Of a stretch of 64,000 nt of DNA, positions 1 through 11,369 are shown piece after piece. Origin of the DNA: Peromyscus leucopus (Eukaryota > Chordata > Mammalia > Rodentia > Cricetidae); contig NC_051082.1 in NCBI RefSeq assembly GCF_004664715.2, positions 8,810,498-8,874,497 on the forward strand. The letters are read 5' to 3'. A program made the position numbers and the translations under genes. Numbering within the stretch: position 1 is the first letter of the stretch; every line of letters begins with the position of its first letter. The notes beneath the pieces were generated by a model. That model was not told the DNA's origin and did not search any database. It saw nothing but the letters and a program-made list of their open reading frames with translations.

Positions 1-654
1 ATACTTGTTTTTTTTTTTTTTTTTTTTGAGGGGGCGGGGCTTATAATTTTTTTTTTTTTAAAGAGAGTCTGACTGTGTAATCTGAGTTGGCCTCAGAGTC
101 ACAACCCTCCCCCTATGCCTTCCTCCCCAAACACAGAGTGCAGGTGAACGCCACCATGTCCAGCCTTAATCTGAGGACAGGTTAAGCCAAACACCAGCAT
201 TTAGCCCGGGTTTGTATGTAATCTATTTACCCTGAACAAGAGTGCTGCGGTATACAGATATAGATACAACCATTTCAAAGCCTGGAAGACTGAGGCCCAA
301 GAAGAGAACGGCTCCCAGACAGAAGAGTGGAGGGAGACCTTACATGCGTGCAGGAAATATATTACCAGGTTCCTACCATGAGCCAGCAGCTGTGCTGGGT
401 GATGGGGTGGCAGTCTTGGTGGGGGGGGGGGTCAGAAGAAGAAGAAAGAAAAGTTCCTCCCTTAAAGGCCTTATTGTATGAGGAGGGATATACGTCAAGG
501 CATCCAAACCCCACCACATGACTTCAGTATGAACACCTTGCCACTCACCACTTGTTTGAAAATTGACTCTGATAAGTGAGAGCCACTGGAAGCCAAGCTT
601 GTTCTGTGGGCCCTGAAGTAGAAAGGGCCTCGTTCCTCCCAGAGGCTCCTGTTG

Positions 655-735
655 ATGTGATGTGACCAAAACACATATGTCCTGAGCACCTACTGTGTGC
701 CATGCTTGTGTGCTAGTCATGTCCCTGAACATGGG
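655..735 (+). repeat. MIR-like ancient SINE fragment
   Basis: The phrase CTGAGCACCTACTGTGTGCC followed by a degenerate continuation is the typical MIR core. It is old, with no target duplication visible. Confidence 0.6.
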
Positions 736-1844
736 ATAACCTAGAAATGGTTCTCTGCTCAGACCACTAAGAGCCAGGCAGGAAGATGGACAGGTGGGGA
801 GACAGACAGGTTAGCAGTATATCCTGTCATCAGATATGCCTGGGGAGGGCAGGGTGTGGCTTTCCAATCGGAAGGGCAGTCAGGGAGGACTCCCTGGAGG
901 AAGCTGTGAATGAGCTGATCTGAGAAGATAAAAAGGGAGCAGCACTGTGTCAGAAAGATGTAGGCAGGAGCAACAGGGATGTTCAGGAGCAACGGGGATG
1001 TTCAGATAATGAGCTGCACCCAGGGAACGGATGCTTGGTGAAGCTGGAGCTTTGGGTACCAGCTCTGGTCTCAAGCGAGAGAGGGATGCTGGGAACAGAG
1101 GTAAGCAAATTCCCTGAGGTTTGCCAGGTCTCAGCATGAGGCTGGCTTTTATCCGAGAGCAAGGACGATACAGGGCTGGCCTTGTGGAGGGAATGCTGGG
1201 AAAGCTGGGAAAGCTGCTGGTACCTTCAGTGGAGGGAGCCTGGGTCCCTTGCTGCCTCTCATCGCCTTCCCACCTTGTGCCTATTTCCTGCAGCCCTGAT
1301 CGCTGCTTTAAGTGTTCCAGGGCTCCTTGCAAAGTCACCAAACCGAATCACTAGCCATTTCCCAATGGGCTAAGGGCCCTGAATGTTGCCGCCCCTTGCT
1401 CCCCCACTCCGCCCTGCCCCGCCCCCAGCCTTTCAGTCTCATTTTGGCTCTCTAGAACCTTTCATTTGAACCAGTGTTTTTTAAAAAGGCCTTGGTAGGC
1501 TCTTGACACAGGAGACTGACCATTCTCTCCCTGACTACTCCACAGCCTGACATTGCCGAAAGAAAGACTCCACATAAACCATGGGGGAGGGGCATTGGTC
1601 CGTGACTCAGATCCCAGGACCCAGAGACAGCATAGTGACACCTCAGGGCTCTTCTTTCCATGAGAGAATGAGGGAGGGGGTGGGTAGACTGCGGACCCTT
1701 TAGAGGTGTGCGTTCTCTCCCCCTCCCCCACCCCAGAACGAGGAGACTCTTGCAACCCAAAGAAAGGCCCACCGGCGTGTCCACTTCCAGAAACGATGCA
1801 CGAGGTGGCCAGAGTGGCAGGTGGGTCACAGAGGCAGTGAGAAG

Positions 1845-2095
1845 GACTCTGGTCTGGGGTCAGTGTTGAACCCAGGTTCGGTTCTCATACTCTGCTCTGT
1901 GTGGGGAGTTCAAGGGGAAGCAGAGAGTCAGGGAGGAGAGACCGTGGTCTACGGCGTGGCCAGCCTCGCAGACTAGGCAGTTAAGTATCTGGTCTTGAAT
2001 CGGGGAGACCTGTGTTTTTAACAACAGATTCTGTGCCAGGTATTTACTCCTGAGGCCTCAGTTTCCTTGTCTGTAACATGGGGATAGTGATAGAG
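1845..2095 (-). repeat. MIR-like fragment
   Basis: The plus strand reads CCTCAGTTTCCTTGTCTGTAA at about 2057, the reverse of the MIR 3' core, with a diverged 5' part before it. Confidence 0.55.
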
Positions 2096-2407
2096 GACCC
2101 TTTAAAAATAATACATAAAATATAGGGTGAGTCAGAAACCCTGATGGGATCATTACTTATTTGATACATGTATCAGAATGTCACAGAACGAGTCATTGAT
2201 GTACATGATTAGCATGCATGAAAAATAGACGTGTTTAAATAGTCATCGTGTAGGTTAGAGACAACTGACTTTGATAATCGGGAATCTTCATAAAGAACAG
2301 ACGAGTTTGAATCAGGAAGAATAGAGTAGTTGAAAGACATTAAAAGGTACGGGTGACTGGCAGATTCACAAACCATACCCTCAAAGCACCAAGAGCTGAC
2401 ACTCCGG

Positions 2408-2775
2408 AGATGTGATGGTTTAATTTAGTTGTCAACTCCGACTGGAGTCAAAATCAGTCTGGAAAGACCTCTGGATGTGTTCTCTGTGGATGTTTCCAGA
2501 AAGGTTTCACTGTGGTGTGAAGACCCACTCTGAATGTGGATAGTGCTATCCCACAGGCTGGGGCTTCTTGACTGAAGACAAAGGGCCCAGCAAAGCTGAG
2601 TCCCAGCATCCATCTCTCTGTTTTCTGACCTTGGGTGCCACGTGATGGCCCTCTCAGTCTCCTAGCTCCGTTCTTCCCCACGATGATGGAGTGTGCCCTC
2701 AGAACTGAGCCAACATGAACTCCCTCTCCTCAAGCGGCCTGCATCAGGTATTTTGTCCCCCAAGGAGGAGGGTGA
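2408..2775 (+). repeat. Rodent interspersed repeat, family A
   Basis: This block resembles others at about 22440, 59865 (plus) and 30155, 49510 (minus): a GTCAACTTGA-like start, a TCAG...GAGGG middle and a CTGCATCAG end. I recognise the family as common in rodents but cannot be sure whether it is an L1 3' region or an LTR. This copy is the most diverged of the five. Confidence 0.5.
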
Positions 2776-2869
2776 CTGATGCAGGGACGGATCCCAGTGC
2801 ATGAGGTGATGTTCTGCATGCTTTGCTTGGTCACCCCAGTTTCACTAATGGCCCTGAGTGGAAGCAGTG

Positions 2870-2945
2870 ATGGGTGCCCCCATTTTGCAGAGTGAGAAAC
2901 TGAGGCTCAGCCAGGATCACAGAACCAGTGAGCAGCAAAGGCCTG
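2870..2945 (+). repeat. MIR fragment
   Basis: CCCATTTTGCAGAGTGAGAA followed by ACTGAGGCTCAG is the 3' core of MIR. Confidence 0.7.
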
Positions 2946-3746
2946 AGCTTAGCTCTTATGTGCTGTGTCTCTCCCAACTTCCCATCCTGGGAGACAGGAA
3001 TGTGGGTCAAAATGCTCTTCTTTGAGATGGACCTAGGATGCCACTGGGCTCCCACTGGTCTTCTTGAGCTAATACAACTTCTACTATTCTGACTGGCCCT
3101 TTCTCTGCTGAGACCCTCAGACTCTCCGACCTCGGCGGAGGGTCTGTGTTCTAGAGTTGGACCAAACCCGGACGACTCCACGGGTTTTTAACAAGCTCAG
3201 CTGGAAACGGTGTGCACCGGGTACCAGGGACATACAGCAAACAAGCGGAAGAAATCCTGTGTTTGAGGGGAGAGAGAGAGCCCACATGGGAAGAAATAAA
3301 GGATGCAGGCATGGGACAGCATCCATACAAAAAGACAGGAATGGAATGCAGAGCACCAGGGACTCCCCACTCATGGAGGTGCCACAGGAGTAACACCAGA
3401 GCTGAGCTCTGTGAGCTCCAGTTGAGCCAAACTAGAGAGAGGATGGGCGCGGCTTCTGCAGCTGCTGTGGAGTTCCTGGAGGCCCGGGAGGCTGCCCAGC
3501 AGGCAGGATGTTGGCAGGATATAATTATGAGCATGCGTTTTGGAGATCACCCACTTGAAGCCCAAACTCGCTTTTCCACGAATAGAAACACTTCATTTCT
3601 CGGGAAAAAAAAAAAAAAAAAAAACCATCCTGGGAATTAATGGTCCCTCGTGGGCTTCTTTTCATTATTCTAAGTCAACTGTTGGGTCTGATTATACCGA
3701 TATCTGAGGGGTGGTCATAATTATCCCAGAGGCTGAAGTGGGGATA

Positions 3747-4114
3747 TGATGGATGGTGGATGGTTGTGGAGATGGCAGGGATGATGGATTTTGGCAGGCA
3801 TGATGATGGTGATGCTATGGTGATGGTAATCATAATGGTGATAGTGATGATAATGGTAGAGTTGATGGCAATGGTGATAATGGTGGTGGTGGTAAGGATG
3901 ACAATTGTAGTGGTAGTGATGATGGTGGTGGTGATGATGGTGATGATGATGGTGGTGATGCTGGTAATGGTGGTGATGATGGATGATGGTGGTGATGGTG
4001 GTGATGATGGTGATGATGGTGGTGGTGATTGTGGTGATGATGATGTTGGTGATGGATGATAATGATGGTGATGGTGGTAATGTTGGTGATGGTGATAGTG
4101 GTGATGATAGTGAT
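3747..4114 (+). repeat. GATGGT/GATGAT-type trinucleotide satellite
   Basis: About 370 bases consist mainly of GAT, GGT and AAT triplets (imperfect GATGGTGATGATGG). Read in frame it gives Met/Val/Asp strings on plus and His/Ile/Thr strings on minus. Nothing suggests translation. Confidence 0.9.
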
Positions 4115-4144
4115 GTTCCTGTGGTATCACATACTGAGTCACCA

Positions 4145-4298
4145 CATGGCAGGTATTTTGTGTAACCCTTTACAAGCATGATATCATTTAATCCTTACAA
4201 AGTAGTGGAACTCAGAATGTATCCCAGGCTGACTTCAAATTTACCAAGATCCCAGCCTTCTGAGTGCTGGGTTTACAAGCGTATGCCACCATGCCTGA
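4145..4298 (-). repeat. B1 remnant next to a MIR piece
   Basis: The stretch 4205-4298 reads as reversed B1 (CCAGGCTGACTTCAAATTT ... TGAGTGCTGGGTTTACAAGC ... CACCATGCC). The preceding 60 bases (ATATCATTTAATCCTTACAA) look like MIR. Confidence 0.65.
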
Positions 4299-5734
4299 CC
4301 TTATTACTGTCATTTTGGCTAAAGTATATTGTGTTCCTTTGTCAGTGGAAGGGGCAACTCATGGAGGAAAGATTTGTTTGGACTCCCAGTTTCTGGGTTT
4401 CATTCATCATGGCAAGGAAGACATACAAGTTGGCGACAGCATACAGAATGCCGTGTTCATATGACGAGAAGCAGGAAGTAGAAAAACGGTCTGGACCCAG
4501 GGTGGGCATGACCTTCCAAGCCCACCCCTTAGTGACCTACTCTAAAAAGCCAGCTCCCACCTCTTAAAGGCACTACAGCCTTCAAACTAGCACCCCCAGA
4601 TGGGGACCAAATGTTCAAAACGTGAGCCTCTGAGGGACACACCAGACTCAAACCATAGCGGCAAGTTTACTTAAAGATGAGAACTCCTCTTTGCTGTGAA
4701 TGGGAAAACAGTACCCTTTGCCATTTACATAAGGTGACCCAAAAAACATATATTCCGATGCGAGGAGACAGTGATGAGAGAGCCCTGTCCTCCTGTCCCT
4801 TGTCCGTCCGCATCAGGGACTGGGTGAGCATTTGAAGACCTTCCTCCATCCCTACCACCTGGTATGGTCAGCTAGAAAAGGAGGGCTCAGTTTCTCAATT
4901 GTTTGGGGCTACCCAGGTTCCTCCTAAGCTGTCCTCTGTGTGCTCGAGGGCCCCAGGTCAAAAGTCTCCAGATCAGAGATGAACGCAGAGCTTCTCTCAG
5001 AGCCAGGAAAGACGGTGGAAAAAAAACGGGAAAACAAGTGTAGGCTTGTACCACAAAGTGGATCCACAGTTCCCCTCATCATACACATCTGCGTCACTTC
5101 AGGGCTTTTTCTCGTCTAGCCTCAGAGATGCCAATGCTGCAGAGAATCTTAGAGAAGTTTCCAGAAAGCACTGATGTTGCTGGGTGGGGAACCCCTGTTG
5201 AGAACCATTGAACTAGACTCTTGTTCTGACCTGTGCCTAGGTGATCTAACATTCTGTGGAGAGGCCAGCCAGAGCTTTAGAGGGAAGAAACATATGCTCT
5301 AACCTCTGGGTAGTGGGTAGGACGTTCTATTCAGTCCTAAGATGCTGGGAACCCAAGAGTGGTTGCGTGGCAAAGTCATTAACTATTGGAAGCTTGGCTG
5401 GTGTGCACAAAATGTCAGGGGAATCCAGAAAGGGTCTCTATGGAGCTTATACAGTATCTTGTGTGGGGTGTCCATCCTTCTGCATTAAGTGCGGTCACTG
5501 CAGTAACTTGGGGGAAGGGCAGTAATCCTTGGGCAGTCAGGTGTAGTAGGAATGCAAGCCTGACTTGTTAGATTTGTCTGAAGGAAATTCACTTGTAGTC
5601 TGCTCTTGATGTCTCCTAATGATCGCATTCTCAAGGTAAGCTTTGGTGTGATGTCTCCCGAGAGCTTTAGTTTTAGGATAGACAAGAGACTACCTAGGGG
5701 ACAATGGCTTAGGGAGTTTGTCCAGGGCATGCCA

Positions 5735-5825
5735 GTTCATCTCAGTTTTCCCACCAAGAAAGCGGGAATGACTATAATAGCTATTTCTTACAGTTGTAAG
5801 ACTCAAATGAAATAGTGTATGGAAA
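5735..5825 (-). repeat. MIR-like fragment
   Basis: ATCTCAGTTTTCCCACC ... GGGAATGACTATAATAG matches the reversed MIR core. A short GATGAT run follows at about 5898-5925. Confidence 0.55.
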
Positions 5826-6160
5826 ATGTTTACTATAGTGAGGGGTGAGTGAGTCTTTGAGTACTTCGTAATGATGATTAACATTGGAGTGTTGTGTTGA
5901 TGATGATGATGATGATAATGATAGACCATTATCCTAAGCACATTTCAGCATGCATGAAGTTAACATAGATATTGTTAAAAACAATTATTACTTACTCTTG
6001 GACCACCCAGGGTGGAACTGGAAAAGTCACATTGGAAGCCTCTCTCCAGAGTTATCCCTCTGGGTTGTTAAGGATTAGCTTTTTCATTCACTACCTCCAG
6101 TCATTTCACACATTGCTGCCCTCAATGCCTGGAGTTGTCTGGACCACTGGGGCATCTTTC

Positions 6161-6280
6161 ACCCATCCACCCATCCATTCATCCATCCATCCATCCATCA
6201 TCTATCCATCCATCATCTATCCATCCACCAAGCCAGCCAGCCATCTGTCCATCAAGCCAACCAACCATTCAGTTAACCCA
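6161..6280 (+). repeat. CATC tetranucleotide repeat just upstream of an exon
   Basis: Imperfect CCAT/CATC repeat ends about 30 bases before the C1 exon acceptor. The acceptor pyrimidine tract itself is separate (ctttctttttccctgtctttcag). Confidence 0.9.
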
Positions 6281-6308
6281 TCCAACTTTCTTTTTCCCTG
6301 TCTTTCAG

Positions 6309-6376
6309 GTTAAAGTGCCATAACAAATGCACCAAAGAAGCCCCACCCTGTCATCTCCTGATCATCCATCGAGGAG
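6309..6376 (+). CDS. KSR2: KSR2 exon: second half of C1 (CA3) zinc finger
   Basis: This 68-nt exon encodes LKCHNKCTKEAPPCHLLIIHRG plus split codons at both ends (starts phase 2, ends phase 1 with GGA G). The His and two Cys of HNKC...PPC are the last zinc ligands of an atypical C1 domain, which in KSR proteins binds membrane and helps recruitment on Ras activation rather than phorbol ester binding. The acceptor is a good pyrimidine tract ending ctttcag; the donor is GAG|gtaatg. The first half of the C1 domain, with the CTVC and CKNC ligands, must lie upstream of this window, since I could not find it in 1-6300. It is too short to show as a long open frame and was recognised by its residues and splice sites. 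Confidence 0.95.
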
Positions 6377-6739
6377 GTAATGATTTAACACTTGTCACCC
6401 TGTAACGGGCTCGAGAGCTCTTGCATCCAAAGCAGCCCTCCCACCCAGAATGATCCCAGATATCTCCCGATCCCCAGATCCTTGACCACCCAATTTCTTT
6501 CCTCCTAATACTTCCTTCCTGCTGCGTTCCTTCCCCATTCTGCACTCCTGTCACTCCACGGGTCCTTCTGGTTATTTTAGTGCCTACTGCCTCCCAATCC
6601 TCTCTTTGTCTCTTTGTCCTAATTTTCACTCCCTTCTTTCCACTCCATTGCTTTTCCTTCACACTCAAAAAAAGAGTGCTGGCTGGGGTCTTTCCGTTGT
6701 GTGATCCAGGCTCATACAGTGGGTCTTGCACAAGTGGCC

Positions 6740-7232
6740 TTGGGGAGGAGTCTGGTACAAGCAGGCTGTCTTTTGGGCCACCAACCAGTTCCCAAATCAT
6801 GACACGGAGACTTATTACTAGTTATAAAGGCTTGGCCTTAGCTTAGGCTCATTTCTTGCTCGTTTTCATAACTTAATTTAACCTGTTTCTATTAATCTAT
6901 GTTTTGCTTTGGGGTTTTTTACTTTTCTTTCATTCTGTATGTCCTACTCTATGTCTGTCTGTCTGGTGGCTGCCTGGATGGCCTGGGTGTCTCCCTCTTC
7001 CTCTTCCTCCCTTTTCCCTTCTCTCATTCTCACCTAGATTCCCCCTCTTACTATTCTCTCTGCCTTCCAGCCCCACCTATCCCTCTACTGCCTAGCTATT
7101 GGCCACTTAGCATTTTATTACCAATCAGGTACCTTAGGCAGGCAAAGCAACACATCTTTACATTGTTGAAGTAATAATCCACAACATAAACAAACGTAAC
7201 ACATCTTTACATAGTTAAGGTAACATTCCACA
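6740..7232 (-). mobile_element. LTR-like rodent repeat, family L (copy 1)
   Basis: The minus-strand reading has two direct copies of ATGTAAAGATGTGTT, then CTAGGCAG and a G/A-rich centre. The plus strand carries GAGACTTATTACTAGTTATA and TTTCTATTAATCTATG, shared with the copy at 8893. I know this as a rodent LTR-type repeat but not its exact name. The 5' edge is approximate. Confidence 0.6.
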
Positions 7233-8100
7233 ACTGTCTGGCTCAGAGCAGAGTTGTTGAGGCCATCAGTGTCCCATTCTTTGGGGTTCTGGGAGTGCCT
7301 GGGCCAACTTGACCCAAGCTGGCAGCCTTTCACAGTACACAGCCAGACCCATTCAGCTGGGAGGAAAAGCGTTGCCCTGTCTGCCACAGACTTGGTAGGA
7401 GACAATAACTCTTCATAAAGACTTATAGCCCAGCTTGCAAAGTAATTCCCTAATTTCTTGTCCTGTGGATTCATTACTGCCAGCTCCCCCATGATCCATC
7501 CCCAGGGCAATTTCTTCAGTCTGTGCTCTCGGATAAGTAGCTGTGAGCCACATCTGACTATTTAACTTGAGATGAATGAGAAGAAACTAAAAACACAAGT
7601 TCTGTTACTCAGTCTCACCAGCCATCTGGGGGCTCAGGAGCCCCTTGTGACTGCTGCACTGGATGGTGATGCAGAGATACGGCAATTTCATCACGGCAGG
7701 GACCTCTCCTGATGATGCCATTCCATCTCGTGTGATCAAAAGCCTATTCCTAAGGTGCCGGCTCATGTAAATGGCCAGATGTTACAGCCTGAAGAGCTCA
7801 GGCCGTGAGCTTCTGGCTGCCCTTCTCTCTTTCTCTGAGGACAGATAATTAATAAGCATCCGTGTTGTGGTTTTCACAACCTCTAATTTATGGCCCTAGG
7901 CTGTACCTGACTCCCCCATTCTCCTTGTTATGTAGGCTATCCGAGACTAAATTGCATGATATGGACTTTCTTGTCACTAGCCCTCCCCCCCCCTGCGCCC
8001 CCGAAATAAAAGTCAGACATTTTTCTTTGGGAATTTCTCCGAAGGCTCCATCTCTGTTCCCTCTGCCTGTCACTTTGTCTGTGGCGGCCACCTATGTCTC
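7233..8100. other. KSR2: Intron without recognised content
   Basis: Apparently unique DNA. There are no long open frames with sensible products and no clear repeat. Confidence 0.6.
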
Positions 8101-8169
8101 TTTTCCCTCAAGCATGCTCGCTTTCTTGTCCTCTCTCTCCCTCTCTCATTCTCTCTCTCTCTGCAATAT

Positions 8170-8335
8170 TTTCTATCAATTCTTTGTGAATCTCATACAA
8201 TGAACTTTGAACACATTCATCTCCCTCAACCTCTTCCATCACCACCCTCCCCGCCCTCCCATCCCTCCCCATGCAACTTTGAGATTTTTTTTCTTCCTTC
8301 CTCATTGAGTGTAGTTTGTGTCACCCAGCTAGTCT
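8170..8335. repeat. L1 3'-UTR-like fragment
   Basis: TTTGTGAATCTCATACAATG followed by AACTTTGAACACATTCATC and a C-rich tract is typical of rodent L1 3' untranslated sequence. It follows a CTCT run at about 8133-8162. Orientation is not certain. Confidence 0.55.
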
Positions 8336-8892
8336 TGCCATTGATGCCCTGATGTGAGGTCAATCCACCAGGGGTCACGTCATTAAAGAAATGAAGCTTC
8401 TCCCTGGGTTTTCAGGGGAAGCCTGCCCTTCCCTTTCAGGCTCGATCACGTTGTCTCTTTGATGCTCACTCAAGGCCTGCTCATGGCTTCCCTGGTTGCA
8501 GGCCACCCTCTCCCAACAAAGCTCTTTAGTCACACGCATCGTCTCCTTCCCCAAAGCAATGTGCCCGCGCTCCTCTGTTCTGTCTAAGTGTGGCCCATGC
8601 ATGCGTGAAACGGACACTTCCTGGCCCCGCCCCCAGAAATGCTGCCCTTTTGAATTGGATCTGCTTGGGAACGGTTCCTATGCCCTTGAAAGCATTATTC
8701 ATGAACAAGAGTTAGACAAAACTCACACGCTGTTGGGGGTCAAGCAAATATTCTGAATGAGAGAAGTTGCGCTGATTGGACAGTCCAGGCAGGTACTGTC
8801 CAGAAAGGTGGGCACCTCAGCAACTGGGCAGGCAGATGTGTGTCACCTGCATTTGTGACATTTCACACAGAAGCTCATATAGTTCTTATGTT

Positions 8893-9268
8893 TGTAGCTA
8901 GAGTTTTTCTGGTCCTGCCTGGCCCACAGTCAGGACAAATCTCTCTCACCCACCAGTCCCGCAGCCACTCAGACCCAACCCTGAGTAAACACACAGAGAC
9001 TTCTATTACTTATAAACTGTATGGCCGTGGCAGGCTTCTTGCTAACTGTTCTTATAGCTTAAATTAACCCATTTCTATTAATCTATAAGTTGCCATGTAG
9101 CACATGGTTTACCGGTATCTTAACATCTGCTTCTCATCATGGCAGCTGGCAGCGTCTCTCTGCCTCAGCCTTCCACTCCCCAGAATTCTCTTCTCTGTTT
9201 GTCCCGCCTATACTTCCTGCCTGGCTATTGGTCAATCAACATTTTATTTATACAGGGCGATATCCACA
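8893..9268 (-). mobile_element. LTR-like rodent repeat, family L (copy 2)
   Basis: It opens TGTAGCTAGAG and closes GATATCCACA on the plus strand, giving TG...CA ends. It carries TTAATCTATAAG, CCTGGCTATTGG and an ATTTTATTTAT motif whose reverse is an AATAAA signal. The flanking six bases do not match each other, so the true ends may differ by a few bases or it is a recombinant. Confidence 0.6.
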
Positions 9269-9269
9269 G

Positions 9270-10636
9270 CAATATGCCTTAGATTTTCCGCCGAGTGTTA
9301 GTGACTTCCTGGGCAGCTGCTGACCAGTGTCCCCATCTCTAGGTTGGATGGAGCCTCAGACCTGCCACAGATCATAGAGACTTGTTAAGTCAGGGCTGAA
9401 CCTTCCTTCTCCTTCCTTCCAAATGCCCCCCCCCCCAGCATCGCTGAGCTCAGACTCAGCCTGGGAGTATCCACCCAGTTTAAGAATGAACCTAGGAGAC
9501 GCTTCAGGCAAGAAGTGAGTTTTTCCCTGAAGCAGGCCTAGAGCTGTTACAGACAGTTGGCTTTTGATGTTTTTCCCACCTTGGGTCTCCAGGAAGAGAG
9601 GAGGATAGTAATAACGCTTGGCTCTCTTTTCTCCTGCCTCTTCACACCCCTTCACAGCCTTAATACCCCCTCCCATGGCTATTTTGAAGCCTGAGTTCAC
9701 ACAGCTCCTGTCGGAGGTCAGCATCCCTGGGGAATTGGCCTCCCACCAAATCCTGCTCCACAGTGGGTGCTCTGGAGGCTAACTCCCCCAGAAAGGTGAG
9801 ACCCAGACTGCAGGCAGGCGAGCCTCCCTCCGAGTCTGGTATTTGAAGAAGGTCTCCTTCCTCCCACCTGCCTTCAAGGCCACTGCTCCCTGGGCGCCTC
9901 GTGCCTTACAAGTAAATCAAAGAGAACTTTCCCCGAAGAAGTCCGCTGGCTTCTTGCCTTCCCCCACCTCCCTGTTGGTGGGAAGTTGAAAATAGAGTCC
10001 GTTTCCATGGTAATGGCAGCCCAGGCTAAGCAGAGAAATTAAATCCCTGGGTCAATGCAAAGCTTGAATTCCTCAACCCCCCTGCCCCCCCCCCAACAAA
10101 AACACAAGAAACAAGGAAAGGTGGTAGGCGGCAAATCTGAACTTGTGTGGCTCCCTAGCATCGCACACTGTGTGCCCCGTGAGTGACAGAAATAGCGGGG
10201 ACAGGCACTTGAGGATGGCGTTCTCTTTCCCCACGAGGAAGCAGTTATTTAGCCTCACTGGCTTGTGTACCCAGCTTTGGCTCTGGCCGTAATACCCAGG
10301 GGAGAGGCTGAAGGAGCTGAGCCATTATTGCAGGGATCTGTAGTTATTTGGGACACACTCTGAGTCCCGAAAAACTCTATATACATAACAAAAGATATCC
10401 TAACCAATGGTCAGAAGCGTAGGGACGGGTGTCCATTGTGGCTCGTATGCTAATTGCAGGTCTCGTGGAATCAGGGATCACAATGACTATGAAAAAGCAG
10501 TGTGCAACAGTAACAGTGTGGAAAAAAACCCAAACAACAGAACAAAAGATGGCTGCCCCCTATTTCTAGTGTCAAAAACCATGTGTAAGGGAATAAATAA
10601 TTAAAAAAAAAAGAAACATCTGGAAAAAAATATATA
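9270..10636. other. KSR2: Intron without recognised content
   Basis: Apparently unique sequence with short C runs at 9426-9438 and 10077-10093. No coding or repeat unit could be supported. Confidence 0.6.
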
Positions 10637-10992
10637 GATGATGGGGTGATGGCTCCGCTGATAAATTGTCCCTGCCATACATGTATAAGGACCTGAGTTT
10701 CGATCTCCAGAGGGCATGTCAAAATGCCAGGATGACAGGACACTCCTGTAACCCCAATGCTGGGGGTGGGAGCCTAGACAGGCTGATCCCTGAAGCTCAT
10801 TGGCCAGTTAGCCTAGTCCAAGCTATGATCTTCAGGTTGAGTGGCAGACCCCATCACAAAAATAAAAGGTAGAGAGAGATCAAGGATAGACCTGCTGTCA
10901 ATCTCTGGCCACAGTATTCACACCCATGAGACACCTCTACATTGACAAGTACATACGTCAGTACACCTTGCATGTGGGTGGGTGTGCCAGCG

Positions 10993-11052
<60 letters not shown>

Positions 11053-11056
11053 CACT
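10637..11056 (+). repeat. B4-type composite SINE with CG/CA tail
   Basis: A tRNA-derived start (GATGGGGTGATGGCTCCGCTG) with A/B-box-like spacing is followed by a B1-like body (CCTGTAACCCCAATGCTGGG) and a tail of CG x5 then CA to 11056. It ends about 190 bases before the next exon. Confidence 0.7.
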
Positions 11057-11250
11057 GTGTAGATAATACAAAGAGTGTAAAAACCACAGAGGTCCACCTA
11101 GAACATTTGTCATGGGGGGTGCGTGGCTGTCATTTCCGGCGTCACTGGTAGGTTTCAAAGTGGGATGTGCGCTGGGCTCTCCTGACATGATGAAAGCCAA
11201 TGTGATACTTAGACTCTCTCTCTTCACTGTTTTTACCCCTACGGACCCAG

Positions 11251-11369
11251 CAAGGTTAGTGCGAACAGAGTCAGTCCCCTGTGACATCAACAACCCTGTC
11301 CGGAAGCCAGCGCGATACTCAGATCTGCACATAAGCCAGACGCTCCCCAAAACCAACAAAATCAACAAG
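11251..11369 (+). CDS. KSR2: KSR2 exon: post-C1 linker with RTESVP site (5' boundary uncertain: 11245 or 11251)
   Basis: The exon encodes RLVRTESVPC, DINNPVRKPARYSDLHIS and QTLPKTNKINK, ending phase 0 at AAG|gtaagg. RTESVP is the 14-3-3-type phospho-serine site, conserved with KSR1 (Ser392 there), through which phosphorylation holds KSR in the cytoplasm; calcineurin or PP2A dephosphorylation releases it. The upstream exon ends GGA G, so the protein HRGDPARL as I know it would need this exon to start with ACCCAGCA at 11245, but the two bases before that are GG. The only nearby AG is 11249-11250, giving a start at 11251 and the sequence HRG-ARL without Asp-Pro. Both choices keep the frame, so the exon body is secure and only its first six bases are in doubt. 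Confidence 0.92.

Larger units (their letters stand above)
1..6308. other. KSR2: Intron upstream of the C1 exon
   Basis: No coding sequence could be supported. Contents are T runs at 8-27 and 47-59 followed by a degenerate B1 on the minus strand (about 60-165), MIR pieces, one rodent repeat copy at about 2408-2775, a poly-A run at 3605-3624, the GATGGT satellite, and a B1 remnant at about 4205-4298. The stretches 1000-1840, 2930-3600 and 4300-5690 show nothing that I recognise beyond ordinary intron. Confidence 0.7.

Noticed and set aside
3675..4179. Histidine-rich minus-strand open frames
   Set aside because: They are translations of the GATGGT satellite, with no start context or conserved product.
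1..6300. First half of the C1 domain (CTVCGKG, CKNC)
   Set aside because: Not found; it must be upstream of the window.
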